Of a stretch of 64,000 nucleotides of DNA, positions 25,659-34,831 are shown in pieces. Source of the stretch: Desulfovibrio sp. JC022 (GTDB lineage: Bacteria > Desulfobacterota > Desulfovibrionia > Desulfovibrionales > Desulfovibrionaceae); the NCBI RefSeq assembly GCF_010470665.1, contig NZ_VOPZ01000001.1, forward strand, positions 558,001-622,000. The letters are read 5' to 3'. The translations under genes and the position numbers were made by a program. Position 1 is the first letter of the stretch. Every line of letters starts with the position of its first letter. Under the pieces are notes generated by a model. The model was not told where the DNA came from. It searched no databases and worked only from the letters and a program-made list of their open reading frames with translations.

Positions 25659-26753
25659 TTGTCGCTTGAGATTTTGGATAAATTTAATGACCCTAAGCTG
25701 TGTAAAGAACTTCTGGCTTGTTTGCGGGATGAGCTGGACAGTGAAATACGGTTCATGGAGGTCTGCGGAACACATACGGTTTCCATTTTTCGCAGCGGGT
25801 TGCATTCGGTCCTGCCTAAAGAGGTTGTTCACCTCAGCGGTCCCGGCTGTCCGGTATGTGTGACCCACGAATCCGAGGTAAACGCTTTTCTGGATCTTGC
25901 CGGGAAGGACGGGGTAATAGTGGCGACCTTCGGGGATCTGATCAAAGTTCCCGGAGACAAAGGGCATTGCTTGAAGAATGCGCAAGCTGACGGTGCCCGG
26001 GTGGAGATCATTTACTCTCCTTTTGATGCTCTGGATCTGGCGCGGAATAATCCTGACAGCACGGTTGTTTTTCTGGGTGTAGGATTTGAGACTACGGCCC
26101 CGACCATTGCGGCTACAGTGCTCATGGCTCAGCAGCAGGGACTTGAAAATTTCAAGGTACTTTCCTTTCATAAGCTGGTGCCGCCTGCACTGGACGTACT
26201 GATTTCCGACCCGGATACGCGGATTGACGGGTTCATATTGCCCGGACATGTCTCTACTGTTATCGGAATTCATCCGTATGATTTTATCGGTGAAAAATAC
26301 GGTAAGCCCTCAGTGGTAACCGGATTTGATCCTGTGGATATTTTACAGGCTTTGCTGATGATGGTTCGGGCTTCTAAAGAGGAACACCCGGCTATCCAGA
26401 ACCAGTATGTGCGCGGTGTATCCGAGAACGGCAACCCTAAGGCTGTGGAAGTCATGTATCAGGTTTTTGAGGAGTCGGATGCTCTCTGGCGCGGTATCGG
26501 GATGATCCCCGGAAGCGGCCTTGAATTCCGGGCTGAGTATGAAAAATTTGATGCCAAGAAAATTTTTGATCTCAATATCGGTGAATGTCCGCCGCTTAAG
26601 GGGTGCAAATGCGGAGAGGTCCTTAAGGGGAAAATGACTCCTGAGAAGTGTCCGCTGTTCGGGAAAGCCTGTACTCCCGCCAAACCGGTAGGTCCCTGTA
26701 TGGTTTCAACTGAAGGCAGCTGCGCTGCTTACTTCAAATACAAAGTAGATTAA
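25659..26753 (+). CDS. hypD: Hydrogenase maturation protein HypD
   Basis: 364-residue iron-sulfur protein that with HypC forms the scaffold on which Fe(CN)2CO is built for [NiFe]-hydrogenases. The conserved Cys motifs are visible: CGTHT (near residue 35), GPGCPVCVT (near 64), and the C-terminal cluster region with CPPLKGCKCGEVL, KCPLFGKACTP and GPCMVS. The start is TTG at 25659 preceded by GGGGGTG, and the protein start matches the family length. hypE begins one base after its stop. hypC is not adjacent. Confidence 0.96.
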   Translation: MSLEILDKFNDPKLCKELLACLRDELDSEIRFMEVCGTHTVSIFRSGLHSVLPKEVVHLSGPGCPVCVTHESEVNAFLDLAGKDGVIVATFGDLIKVPGDKGHCLKNAQADGARVEIIYSPFDALDLARNNPDSTVVFLGVGFETTAPTIAATVLMAQQQGLENFKVLSFHKLVPPALDVLISDPDTRIDGFILPGHVSTVIGIHPYDFIGEKYGKPSVVTGFDPVDILQALLMMVRASKEEHPAIQNQYVRGVSENGNPKAVEVMYQVFEESDALWRGIGMIPGSGLEFRAEYEKFDAKKIFDLNIGECPPLKGCKCGEVLKGKMTPEKCPLFGKACTPAKPVGPCMVSTEGSCAAYFKYKVD

Positions 26754-26754
26754 T

Positions 26755-27762
26755 ATGTCCTCAGATAAAGTTTTACTCGATTACGGTTCCGGCGGAAGGG
26801 CCTCTCAGAGGCTTATTTCCGAACTTTTCCTCAAGCATTTTGCTAACGATGAACTGGAGAGGCTCAATGACGCAGCCACCCTGAATTTAAAGGGAAAAAT
26901 CTCCATGAGCACCGACAGCTTCACCGTTGATCCAATTTTTTTTCCGGGTGGTGATATCGGATCATTGGCAGTTCACGGAACAGTCAACGATGTGGCTATG
27001 CTCGGCGCGATTCCGCGGTATATGACTTGTGCCTATATTATTGAAGAAGGGCTGCCCATGGACGATCTGGAGAAAATCGTCATATCAATGGGCGAGGCTT
27101 GCAGGCACGCCGGGGTGAATATCGTTACCGGTGATACCAAGGTTGTGCCCAAGGGTATGGTGGATAAGATTTTTATCAACACTACCGGGGTAGGGGAAAT
27201 TATTGCTGATCCAGCTCCCAGCGGAGATCGCGCTGCGGTTGGGGATGCTGTGCTTGTCAGCGGAACCATGGGCGACCACGGACTGACCATTCTCGGTACC
27301 CGTCAAGGTCTTTCTCTAGAATCCAATGTCAAGAGTGACAGTGCTTCCCTGAACCATCTGCTGGTCAAGCTGGTGCAGGAAATTCCTGATATTCATGTCC
27401 TGCGCGATCCCACAAGGGGCGGGCTGGCAACTACTCTGAATGAAATTACTGTTTCCTCCAATGTGTGCTGCGAACTAGAAGAATCGACTATTCCTGTACT
27501 CCCCGAAGTTGCTGGGGGGTGCTCATTTCTCGGTTTAGATCCTCTCTATCTTGCAAATGAAGGTAAGTTTTTGTGTATTTTGCCTCAGGAGTACGCAGAG
27601 CAGGCCCTTGAAATCATGCGTGCAGATGATTTGGGCAAGGATGCCTGTCAGGTAGGAACCATTACTGAAGCAAATCCGGGCAAGGTTATTCTTGTTACCC
27701 CGCTGGGCGGTAAAAGGCTGCTTAATATGCTGGAAGGTGAGCAATTGCCCCGTATTTGTTAA
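26755..27762 (+). CDS. hypE: Hydrogenase maturation protein HypE
   Basis: 335 residues of the PurM/AIR synthase-like ATPase fold (LDYGSGGRASQRLI, VHGTVNDVAMLGA near residue 77, VTGDTKVVPKG, RDPTRGGLATTLNE). It ends PRIC: the C-terminal Cys is the residue carbamoylated by HypF and dehydrated to a thiocyanate, so the enzyme should be fully functional. It follows hypD with a one-base gap and a terminator comes next. The donor HypF is encoded separately at the left edge of the window. Confidence 0.97.
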   Translation: MSSDKVLLDYGSGGRASQRLISELFLKHFANDELERLNDAATLNLKGKISMSTDSFTVDPIFFPGGDIGSLAVHGTVNDVAMLGAIPRYMTCAYIIEEGLPMDDLEKIVISMGEACRHAGVNIVTGDTKVVPKGMVDKIFINTTGVGEIIADPAPSGDRAAVGDAVLVSGTMGDHGLTILGTRQGLSLESNVKSDSASLNHLLVKLVQEIPDIHVLRDPTRGGLATTLNEITVSSNVCCELEESTIPVLPEVAGGCSFLGLDPLYLANEGKFLCILPQEYAEQALEIMRADDLGKDACQVGTITEANPGKVILVTPLGGKRLLNMLEGEQLPRIC

Positions 27763-27786
27763 GTCCAAAATTGATTTGATAAGTCA

Positions 27787-27818
27787 AAGGCTTCTCCATT
27801 GGGGAAGCCTTTTTTTTG
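27787..27818 (+). terminator. Rho-independent terminator after hypE
   Basis: AAGGCTTCTCC pairs with GGGGAAGCCTT around a 3-base loop, followed by eight T residues. Confidence 0.9.
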
Positions 27819-27834
27819 CCGCAAGTGGACAAAA

Positions 27835-29607
27835 TTAAAGAGAAGACGATAGAATCTTATCTTTATATCTTTTAGTGCGGAAAATTTTCATGGCATCTTT
27901 GGATTTTATTATCCCAGCCATTGTCATATCAGGATTGATGAGCGGTAAAAAGGATACCCCGGTCCTTTCAAATTTCATAATGGCTTCTTTTAGATTGGAA
28001 TCCGCTGGAAGTGAAACAACAGTACGGACCATCAGGGTATCCACAATTTCAGCCCCGCCTTTCAAGTCTTGAGCATTTTTAAGGAAAGCCCGCATGTCGC
28101 GCAGGGTCAGGATTCCGGCAAGCTTTTCATTTTCATCCAGCACCGGGAAATGAGGAAATTCGGAGTTCAGGACCATGTCTGCGGCTTTGCCGAGACTGTC
28201 TGTTGTGTGTAAGTGGTCGAATTCAGTTTCCATTACTTCCCGCAGCGAAACATTGACCATCACGGATTCATCGTGACCGCGCAGAATGTTCACCCCTTGC
28301 CGCAGCAGTTTGGCTTCATATACGGAATATCCTTTGAGTATGCGGACGACAAGCGCACTGGTTATACAGCCGACCATCATAGGCAGGATTATTTTATATG
28401 AATAAGTTAATTCAAACACGGTCAACACTGCGGTTATGGGAGCAAGGGTGGTTCCGGCTACAACGGTTCCCATGCCTACAAGGGCGTATTGTCCGTGGGT
28501 CAGGGCCAGTTCCGGAAAAAACATATTGAGAGTGGAACTTACCGATACTCCAAGTGCAGCACCCAAAACCAGCGAGGGAGCAAAAATTCCGCCGCTCATG
28601 CCCGAACCGATGCAAAGTGATGTGGCAACGAGCTTGGCTCCGAGAAGGATCAGGGCCAGATCAAGGGGCAATACACCGGTAAGCCCCATGTTCACAGCTT
28701 CATAACCTACACCGAGTACTGCCGGTATTTTAAGAGCCATTGCGCCTAGAAGAAGGCCGCCGAGGGCGGGCTTAAGCCAGTTTGGAAGTGGTATGTGATC
28801 AAAGGTTAATTCACATAACCGGATCATTTTTACAAAGGCAATGGATACCAGTCCGGCGAGGATTCCCAGTAGGAAGAAAATAATAAGTTCTTCGAAATTA
28901 TTGAAAACAAATTTGGGAGCATCGAAGGTGGGAAAGTCTCCCCAGAAAAATTTTGAAAGGGCTGACGCTGTTACCGAGGCCACAATGATGTGGCTGACGT
29001 AGGACATTTCCGTATCCAGCAGCAGGATTTCAATGGCAAAAAGTGTTCCTGTGAGCGGGGCATTGAAGGTCGCTGCGATCCCTGCTGCTGCGCCGGAAGC
29101 CACGCAGACCGGAAGCATGGACGGATCAAGGCGGAATATTCTTGCTGCGGAGGAGCCAAGAGATGCCCCGATCTGGACAACCGGGCCTTCCCGGCCAACT
29201 GACGCACCGCAGCCGATGAGCAGGCTGGTGACCAGAGCTTTAAGAAAGGTGATGCGATGGCGGATAACACCGCCCCGTACAGTCAAAGCCTTGATTACTT
29301 CCGGAACTCCGGGTCCTTGGGCTTCCGGTGCCCAGTTTGTGATGATCACACCGGCGATAAGCCCGCCAAAGCAGGGCAGGAAAAGCACCAGCCACCACGG
29401 TGAGTTGGCGGCCATATCCAGAAAGGAATGTCCTCCCGCCCAGAACAGGTGTTGGAAATTTTCAATCATCCAGCGGAAGAGAAAAGCCCCGCCGGCTGCA
29501 GCCATGCCGATGGCTACGGAGAAAGACATAAGTAAAACGTACTGAACCCTCGGATTAAACGAGGTTCCAGTACGTTTTTTTGTTTTGGAATCGGAAGGGG
29601 AAACCAT
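27835..29607 (-). CDS. ClC-family chloride transporter with C-terminal CBS pair
   Basis: About 590 residues. A ClC membrane core of many helices (about 20-430) carries GREGPVVQIG (selectivity/gating Glu), GSGMSGGIFAPSL and FAIEILL (candidate proton-relay Glu), so it is likely a Cl-/H+ exchanger rather than a channel; the first filter motif is QGPGVPEV. Two CBS domains follow (about 450-585), which in relatives bind adenine nucleotides. ATG 29607 is preferred to GTG four codons upstream because GGTGGA stands at the right distance. It starts 18 bp after cheV paralog 2, so they may be co-transcribed. Confidence 0.9.
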   Translation of the reverse strand: MVSPSDSKTKKRTGTSFNPRVQYVLLMSFSVAIGMAAAGGAFLFRWMIENFQHLFWAGGHSFLDMAANSPWWLVLFLPCFGGLIAGVIITNWAPEAQGPGVPEVIKALTVRGGVIRHRITFLKALVTSLLIGCGASVGREGPVVQIGASLGSSAARIFRLDPSMLPVCVASGAAAGIAATFNAPLTGTLFAIEILLLDTEMSYVSHIIVASVTASALSKFFWGDFPTFDAPKFVFNNFEELIIFFLLGILAGLVSIAFVKMIRLCELTFDHIPLPNWLKPALGGLLLGAMALKIPAVLGVGYEAVNMGLTGVLPLDLALILLGAKLVATSLCIGSGMSGGIFAPSLVLGAALGVSVSSTLNMFFPELALTHGQYALVGMGTVVAGTTLAPITAVLTVFELTYSYKIILPMMVGCITSALVVRILKGYSVYEAKLLRQGVNILRGHDESVMVNVSLREVMETEFDHLHTTDSLGKAADMVLNSEFPHFPVLDENEKLAGILTLRDMRAFLKNAQDLKGGAEIVDTLMVRTVVSLPADSNLKEAIMKFERTGVSFLPLINPDMTMAGIIKSKDAMKIFRTKRYKDKILSSSL

Positions 29608-29624
29608 ATTGATTTCCACCCGGA

Positions 29625-30572
29625 TTATTTTTCTATCAAGGCGATGGCGCGTTGGGCCAGCTGGGTTACTTCCGGCTTTGAAATCTGGTCGTCAGCACCT
29701 ACAGATTCACCCTTGTGGCGCAACTTATCAGTAATGATGGAAGAGAACAGTATTACAGGCAGCTGTTTGAGAACCTCGTCAGATTTGATGCGTACGGTAA
29801 GGTTGTGTCCGTCCATAACCGGCATTTCAATATCTGAGATGACGACATTGACGAAGTCGGTAATGGGTCTCTTTTCCTCGATGGAGCGCTGTTTGTATTC
29901 TTGCAGCTTGTCCCAGCAGGCCCGTCCTGTGTTGGCCATTTCCACGGAGAATTTGGCCCGCACCATCATCTCGAAGAGCATTTCCCTGATCAGGGTAGAG
30001 TCGTCTGCAATGATAGCCTTGTAACCGGCGTGGTTGGCCCAATCAATAGAGTCGTCAAGTTTCAGTCCGAGATCCGGGTTGAGCTCGGCTACGATTTTTT
30101 CAAGGTCGAGAATCAAGGATATCCGGTCATCGAATTTAACAACGCCGGTAATGGAGTCTTCGGAGAGGGTGGATACGTAGTTGGACGGAGCTTCAACTTT
30201 TTCCCAGCTGATCCTGTGAATCCTGGTTACCCCGGAAACAAGGAAGGCTGAGGAGACATTGTTGAATTCGGTAACAATGACTTTTGGAGGCTCTGTTTCA
30301 ACGCGCGGCTTTTTGAGCCAATGGCTCAGGTCCACTAAGGGAATTACCTTGTTGCGCAGGTTAAAAGTACCCATAATGGCCGGATGCGCAACCTTGGGAA
30401 GTTTGGTAATTTTTTCAGGAATTCTGATAATTTCCAAAACCTTGGCTACGTTTACGCCGTAAAAACCGCGATAGTTGCCTTCGCCTTCTTCGCGGGGTTC
30501 TTCTTCAAGCCAGAACTCAACGATTTCAAGTTCATTCGTACCAGCTTCAAGTAAAATGTCGGTCTGGGCCAT
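29625..30572 (-). CDS. cheV: Chemotaxis protein CheV, paralog 2
   Basis: 315 residues with the same CheW-receiver layout as paralog 1. The two are clearly homologous along their length: N-terminal ILLEAGTNELEIVEF, GVNVAKVLEIIRIP, then a receiver with ADDSTLIREML, VVISDIEMPVMDG and ADDQISKPE. Shared and different sequence parts suggest an old duplication, and paralog-specific receptors are plausible. The ATG is preceded by CGGAGAAGC. A candidate promoter lies upstream. It is followed by the ClC gene after 18 bp. Confidence 0.92.
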   Translation of the reverse strand: MAQTDILLEAGTNELEIVEFWLEEEPREEGEGNYRGFYGVNVAKVLEIIRIPEKITKLPKVAHPAIMGTFNLRNKVIPLVDLSHWLKKPRVETEPPKVIVTEFNNVSSAFLVSGVTRIHRISWEKVEAPSNYVSTLSEDSITGVVKFDDRISLILDLEKIVAELNPDLGLKLDDSIDWANHAGYKAIIADDSTLIREMLFEMMVRAKFSVEMANTGRACWDKLQEYKQRSIEEKRPITDFVNVVISDIEMPVMDGHNLTVRIKSDEVLKQLPVILFSSIITDKLRHKGESVGADDQISKPEVTQLAQRAIALIEK

Positions 30573-30619
30573 GTGCTTCTCCGATTAAAGTCAGATTCTT
30601 TTATTCAATCACAATACTA

Positions 30620-30648
30620 TATTAAGCTTTAAAGAGTATTATCGTCAA
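30620..30648 (-). promoter_or_regulatory. Candidate sigma70 promoter for cheV paralog 2
   Basis: TTGACG (-35) and TTAATA (-10) read leftward with a 17-bp spacer, about 50 bp ahead of the cheV start. Confidence 0.4.
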
Positions 30649-30672
30649 CAATCGCTTAAAAAAAATAAATGG

Positions 30673-31644
30673 TTAACAACGGTCCATGGTCAGTGTGGAC
30701 ACTTCCCGCGCTGCTTCGATAAGTTCTTCCCAGTCTTCACAAGCAGTAAGCTTGGTCCGGATGGCCCGGATTCCGTCCATTCCCTTGGCGTAACGGGGTA
30801 AGATGGACCTGATTTTCCTGAAAGAACGGGTGCTGCCATCGAATTCACGAGTTATATTGATATGCTCTTCCATGGTTTTGCCAAGGTCGAAAGGGGGCAG
30901 GTCATCGCATTGCGGGTCATTAAGCAGTCTCAGGTAACGGGCGAATATGGCCGGATCGAAAAGAGCGCCGCGGGCAAACATGATCCCGTCAATACCGGTT
31001 TGTTTGATGCAGTTCATACCGTCTTCGGCGGTGAAGAGATCTCCGCTTCCTATTACAGGTATAGATACGTTCTGTTTCAAGATGGCAAGTTTGGACCAGT
31101 CCGCATCACCGGAAAACATCTGTTTGGCGTAACGGGGGTGCATGGTGATCCAGGCTACGCCCGCGTCTTCGAGTCTTTTGGCGATTTCAAGATAATTGTC
31201 CTCGCCATTCATGAACCCGAGTCTGATCTTGACGCCGACCCGTCCTTCACCGGCAATACGGACCATGGTTAATGCTGTTTCAATCAATCTATCCGGGTCA
31301 AGATGCAAAGCGGAACCGCCGCCGGTTTTGAGGACTTTTTTTACCGGGCAGCCTGAGTTTAAATCAAAAAAAGAGTAGCCCTGGTCAAGCAGTTGGGGCA
31401 TAGTATCCGAATAGTCTTGCGGCTCACCGCCGAAGAGCTGGACCACCAGCGGATTGTCTTCGGGGTTGGTAGCGAGCAGGACTTTGGTTCCTTTGCCGTC
31501 ATATTTAAGTCCTTTGACACTGACCATCTCTGTGCAGGCTACGGCGCATCCACGTTTGCGGCAAAGCATGCGAAAGGGCAGGTCCGAGTATCCGGCGAGG
31601 GGCGCCAGCCACGGTTTATCTGGACTTATGGGAAGTGATATCAT
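30673..31644 (-). CDS. tRNA-dihydrouridine synthase (Dus family)
   Basis: About 323 residues. FMN-binding TIM-barrel motifs are present: LAPLAGYSDLPFRMLCR at the start, QLFGGEPQDY, the catalytic NSGCPVKKVLKTGGGSAL (the Cys that protonates uridine, near residue 98) and MFARGALFDP. It reduces uridines in tRNA D-loops to dihydrouridine. The frame reaches back to 31734, but the ATG at 31644 is chosen because similarity starts just after it; the Shine-Dalgarno is weak in both cases. It precedes the tRNA cluster, which reads the other way. Confidence 0.9.
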   Translation of the reverse strand: MISLPISPDKPWLAPLAGYSDLPFRMLCRKRGCAVACTEMVSVKGLKYDGKGTKVLLATNPEDNPLVVQLFGGEPQDYSDTMPQLLDQGYSFFDLNSGCPVKKVLKTGGGSALHLDPDRLIETALTMVRIAGEGRVGVKIRLGFMNGEDNYLEIAKRLEDAGVAWITMHPRYAKQMFSGDADWSKLAILKQNVSIPVIGSGDLFTAEDGMNCIKQTGIDGIMFARGALFDPAIFARYLRLLNDPQCDDLPPFDLGKTMEEHINITREFDGSTRSFRKIRSILPRYAKGMDGIRAIRTKLTACEDWEELIEAAREVSTLTMDRC

Positions 31645-31914
31645 GTTCTTAATACCTGAGAATATTATGTTCTTGGTTGATTCGGTCAAATGTGCCGAGG
31701 GCAGTGAATTACGTCCAAATGTCCGCAAAGTCAAAGCCTGCCTGTGTTTGTAGCATATTTTGCGCAGGTTATTTTCGAAAAAATTAAAATAAATCGAAAA
31801 AAAGTATTGACTTGAAAGGCGATTTCCATTTAAACCCCGCTTCGTTGCTTCGGCGAATCACAGGCGGACGAAGTTTTCGAGCTGAGAATAACTTGAAAAA
31901 ATTTCAAAAAGTTC

Positions 31915-31943
31915 TTGCAATTTGAAAACAGAGCTTGTAGATA
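31915..31943 (+). promoter_or_regulatory. Promoter of the tRNA-tuf transcript
   Basis: TTGCAA (-35) and TAGATA (-10) with a 17-bp spacer lie 15 bp before tRNA-Thr. An alternative TTGACT is at 31807. Confidence 0.6.
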
Positions 31944-31958
31944 GATTCGCTCACAAGG

Positions 31959-32034
31959 GCTGGCGTAGCTCAATTGGTAGAGCAGCTGATTTGTAATCAG
32001 CAGGTTGCGGGTTCAAGTCCCATCGCCAGCTCCA
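31959..32034 (+). tRNA. tRNA-Thr (anticodon TGT)
   Basis: 76 nt with a full cloverleaf: acceptor GCTGGCG with CGCCAGC, D arm AGCTC, anticodon stem GCTGA/TCAGC with loop TTTGTAA, T arm GGTTCAAGTCC and encoded CCA. Anticodon TGT reads ACN Thr codons. Confidence 0.95.
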
Positions 32035-32055
32035 TGTGAAACAACAAAATATAGT

Positions 32056-32140
32056 GGTGGGGTTCCCGAGTGGCCAAAGGGAACAGACTGTAAATCTGTC
32101 GGCAACGCCTTCGGAGGTTCGAATCCTCCCCCCACCACCA
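32056..32140 (+). tRNA. tRNA-Tyr (anticodon GTA)
   Basis: 85 nt with a long class II variable arm (GCAACGCCTTCGG region), acceptor GGTGGGG with CCCCACC, anticodon loop CTGTAAA and encoded CCA. The anticodon GTA identifies Tyr. Confidence 0.95.
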
Positions 32141-32199
32141 CTTTAGAAAATCGCGCTGTAGGAGGCAGGTAGGCCTGCTGTTTAACTACGGATTAGGGT

Positions 32200-32275
32200 G
32201 CGGGAATAGCTCAACGGCTAGAGCATCAGCCTTCCAAGCTGAGGGTTGCGAGTTCGAATCTCGTTTCCCGCTCCA
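32200..32275 (+). tRNA. tRNA-Gly (anticodon TCC)
   Basis: 76 nt with acceptor GCGGGAA pairing with TTCCCGC, anticodon stem TCAGC/GCTGA with loop CTTCCAA, T arm GAGTTCGAATCTC and encoded CCA. Confidence 0.95.
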
Positions 32276-32311
32276 TTTTTACCCTATCCATTATGCGCAT
32301 TTAATAAGGAT

Positions 32312-32387
<76 letters not shown>

Positions 32388-32458
32388 TACATTGTGTTGT
32401 ATGACCTTTTTGACGCTTTAAATCATTAAAAACTCTATTTAATTTAGGGGGATTTATC

Positions 32459-33652
32459 ATGGGTAAGGCAAAATTCGAACGCGGTAAGCCTCATGTAAAT
32501 ATCGGTACCATTGGTCACATTGACCACGGTAAAACCACTCTGACTGCTGCTATCACCAAGATCGCTGGTCTTGCTGGTAACGGCGACTATGTTGCTTTCG
32601 ACGAAATCGACAAAGCACCTGAAGAAAAAGAACGCGGTATCACCATTGCTACTGCGCACGTTGAATACGAAACTGAAAACCGTCACTACGCTCACGTAGA
32701 CTGCCCCGGTCACGCTGACTACATCAAGAACATGATCACTGGTGCAGCTCAGATGGACGGCGCAATCCTCGTTGTTGCAGCTACCGACGGTCCCATGCCT
32801 CAGACTCGTGAGCACATCCTGCTCGCTCGTCAGGTTGGTGTTCCCGGAATCGTTGTATTCCTGAACAAATGCGACATGGTTGATGACGAAGAACTGCTCG
32901 AACTCGTAGAAATGGAAGTTCGCGAACTTCTCTCTTCCTACGATTTCCCCGGTGATGACCTTCCGGTTATCCTCGGTTCCGCTCTTAAAGCTCTCGAGTG
33001 CGACAACGCTGGTGATGACGCTGCAAAGCCCATCCTCGAGCTTCTCGATGCTTGTGACTCCTACATTGAAGAGCCCGAGCGCGACATCGACAAACCTTTC
33101 CTCATGCCTATCGAAGACGTTTTCTCCATCTCCGGTCGTGGTACCGTTGTTACCGGTCGCGTAGAACGCGGTGTGGTAAAAGTTGGTGAAGAAGTTGAAA
33201 TCGTTGGTATCAAAGAAACCACCAAGACTACTTGTACTGGTGTTGAAATGTTCCGCAAGCTGCTCGATCAGGGTCAGGCTGGCGACAACGTTGGTGTTCT
33301 TCTCCGCGGTATTAAGCGTGAAGAAGTTGAGCGTGGACAGGTTCTTGCTGCTCCCGGCTCCATCAACCCTCACACCAAGTTCAAAGCAGAAGTATACGTT
33401 CTCTCCAAAGACGAAGGTGGACGTCACACTCCTTTCTTCTCCGGCTACCGTCCTCAGTTCTACTTCCGTACAACTGATATCACCGGTGTTGTAACTCTGG
33501 ATGAAGGCGTTGAAATGGTTATGCCTGGCGATAACGCTACTTTCAACGTTGAAATGATCAACCCAGTTGCTATGGATCCGGGTCTGCGCTTCGCTATTCG
33601 CGAAGGTGGCCGTACCGTAGGCGCAGGTGTTGTAACTGAAATTCTGGAGTAA
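32459..33652 (+). CDS. tuf: Elongation factor Tu
   Basis: 397 residues. G1 GHIDHGKTT (19-27), G3 DCPGHADY (near 81), G4 NKCDMVDD (near 136) and the switch GITIATAH are all present, followed by domains II and III. It delivers aminoacyl-tRNA to the ribosome. TTAGGGGG precedes the ATG. It is linked to the four tRNAs upstream and rpmG downstream. No second tuf follows fusA within this window. Confidence 0.99.
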   Translation: MGKAKFERGKPHVNIGTIGHIDHGKTTLTAAITKIAGLAGNGDYVAFDEIDKAPEEKERGITIATAHVEYETENRHYAHVDCPGHADYIKNMITGAAQMDGAILVVAATDGPMPQTREHILLARQVGVPGIVVFLNKCDMVDDEELLELVEMEVRELLSSYDFPGDDLPVILGSALKALECDNAGDDAAKPILELLDACDSYIEEPERDIDKPFLMPIEDVFSISGRGTVVTGRVERGVVKVGEEVEIVGIKETTKTTCTGVEMFRKLLDQGQAGDNVGVLLRGIKREEVERGQVLAAPGSINPHTKFKAEVYVLSKDEGGRHTPFFSGYRPQFYFRTTDITGVVTLDEGVEMVMPGDNATFNVEMINPVAMDPGLRFAIREGGRTVGAGVVTEILE

Positions 33653-33655
33653 GAC

Positions 33656-33805
33656 ATGCGTGTCAAAGTTCTGATGCAGTGCACCGAGTGTAAGCGTCGT
33701 AACTATTCGACGATGAAGAACAAGAAGAACACTACTGGTCGTGTCGAACTGAAGAAGTATTGCCCTTTTGATAAGAAGCATACTCTTCACAGAGAGACCA
33801 AGTAG
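33656..33805 (+). CDS. rpmG: Ribosomal protein L33
   Basis: 49 residues ([17 protein letters not shown]...[10 protein letters not shown]). The first zinc pair CTEC (C9, C12) is present. The second pair, often CPxC, is reduced to CPFD, leaving three Cys, so zinc binding may be partial or absent. It starts three bases after tuf stops and precedes tRNA-Trp. Too short for most ORF cut-offs, but the position and sequence are decisive. Confidence 0.95.
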   Translation: MRVKVLMQCTECKRRNYSTMKNKKNTTGRVELKKYCPFDKKHTLHRETK

Positions 33806-33820
33806 ATTCTATAAATAAGC

Positions 33821-33897
33821 AGGCCAGTAGTTCCAACGGCTAGAACGTCGGTCTCCAAAACCGAATGCTGGGGGTTCGAATCCCTCCTGGCCTGCCA
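33821..33897 (+). tRNA. tRNA-Trp (anticodon CCA)
   Basis: 77 nt with acceptor AGGCCAG pairing with CTGGCCT, anticodon stem TCGGT/ACCGA with loop CTCCAAA, T arm GGGGTTCGAATCCC and encoded CCA. It sits between rpmG and secE, a common bacterial arrangement. Confidence 0.95.
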
Positions 33898-33918
33898 CTT
33901 CATTTATGGGAAATCAAT

Positions 33919-34170
33919 ATGGCCAAGAAAAAAAATAAAAGTGCGGGAGTTCAGGCTAAGGCTGAAGCTCAGGGTGCCGGTGGCAAGATTAAACAGTTCA
34001 CCGAGTTTCTGGAGCAGTCTAAGGTCGAAATCAAGAAGGTCGTATGGCCTACTCAGAAAGAGACTATTCAGACCTGTACCGCCGTCTTGGTCCTTGTCGT
34101 AGTCATGTCGCTTTTTCTGGGTGTTGTTGACATGGGTCTCAGCAAACTTGTTGAGACAATCCTGTCTTAA
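33919..34170 (+). CDS. secE: Preprotein translocase subunit SecE
   Basis: 83 residues. A Lys/Ala-rich N-terminus is followed by the amphipathic FLEQSKVEIKKVVWPTQKET (the conserved cytosolic helix) and one membrane segment (about 56-76). It clamps SecY in the SecYEG channel. The ATG at 33919 is used because the upstream in-frame start lies within tRNA-Trp. Confidence 0.97.
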   Translation: MAKKKNKSAGVQAKAEAQGAGGKIKQFTEFLEQSKVEIKKVVWPTQKETIQTCTAVLVLVVVMSLFLGVVDMGLSKLVETILS

Positions 34171-34196
34171 ATAACCCGTAAAAAGGAAAAAGTTCC

Positions 34197-34757
34197 ATGA
34201 ACGCAGACGCTGAAAAACCTCAGGGAAGAAAGGCCCGCTGGTACATTGTTCATACCTATTCAGGTTTTGAACAGCGTGTTGAGCAGACTGTCCGTGAGAT
34301 GATGAGAACCGGTCAGGACAAAGGACTGATCGAAGAAGTCGTCGTTCCCACGGAAAAAGTTGTCGAACTGGTTAAAGGGGAAAAGAGAACATCTACTCGG
34401 AAGTTTTATCCGGGTTATGTCATGATCAAAATGATCATGGAGGATGAATCATGGCATCTCATCCAGTCTATTCCTCGTGTTACCGGATTTATCGGTGGCA
34501 AAAACCGTCCGACTCCAATGCGCGACAGCGAAGCAGCCAAAATCCTGAGCCTGATGGAAGACCGTCAGGAACAGCCGAGACCTAAGTTCAACTTTGATCG
34601 TGGCGATGATGTCAGGGTTATCGATGGACCGTTCAGCGGTTTCAACGGCGTTGTAGAAGATGTCAACTACGACAAAGGCAAGCTTCGGGTGTCAGTCTCC
34701 ATTTTCGGCCGCCAGACCCCGGTGGAACTGGACTTCGTTCAGGTAACCAAAGGGTAG
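34197..34757 (+). CDS. nusG: Transcription termination/antitermination factor NusG
   Basis: 186 residues. NGN domain (WYIVHTYSGFEQRVEQTVRE; FYPGYVMIKMIMED) and a C-terminal KOW domain (RGDDVRVIDGPFSGFNGVVEDV) with a short linker are present. It binds RNA polymerase and couples it to the ribosome or Rho. It lies 26 bp after secE. Confidence 0.97.
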   Translation: MNADAEKPQGRKARWYIVHTYSGFEQRVEQTVREMMRTGQDKGLIEEVVVPTEKVVELVKGEKRTSTRKFYPGYVMIKMIMEDESWHLIQSIPRVTGFIGGKNRPTPMRDSEAAKILSLMEDRQEQPRPKFNFDRGDDVRVIDGPFSGFNGVVEDVNYDKGKLRVSVSIFGRQTPVELDFVQVTKG

Positions 34758-34789
34758 TCCTGACCGCACTGCTGCATATTCATTTCCGA

Positions 34790-34807
34790 CAGTGAGTATC
34801 CTCACTG
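34790..34807 (+). promoter_or_regulatory. Hairpin in the nusG-rplK gap
   Basis: CAGTGAG and CTCACTG form a perfect 7-bp stem with a TATC loop, 24 bp before rplK, without a T-run. L1 autoregulates the rplK-rplA mRNA in E. coli from this region, so a role in translation control is possible. Confidence 0.35.
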
Positions 34808-34831
34808 GAATTTAATATAGGACATAAAGCG

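Noticed and set aside
32444-33790. 448-codon open frame on the minus strand across tuf
   Set aside because: A shadow of the highly biased tuf codon usage; its translation has no recognisable domain and tuf is beyond doubt.
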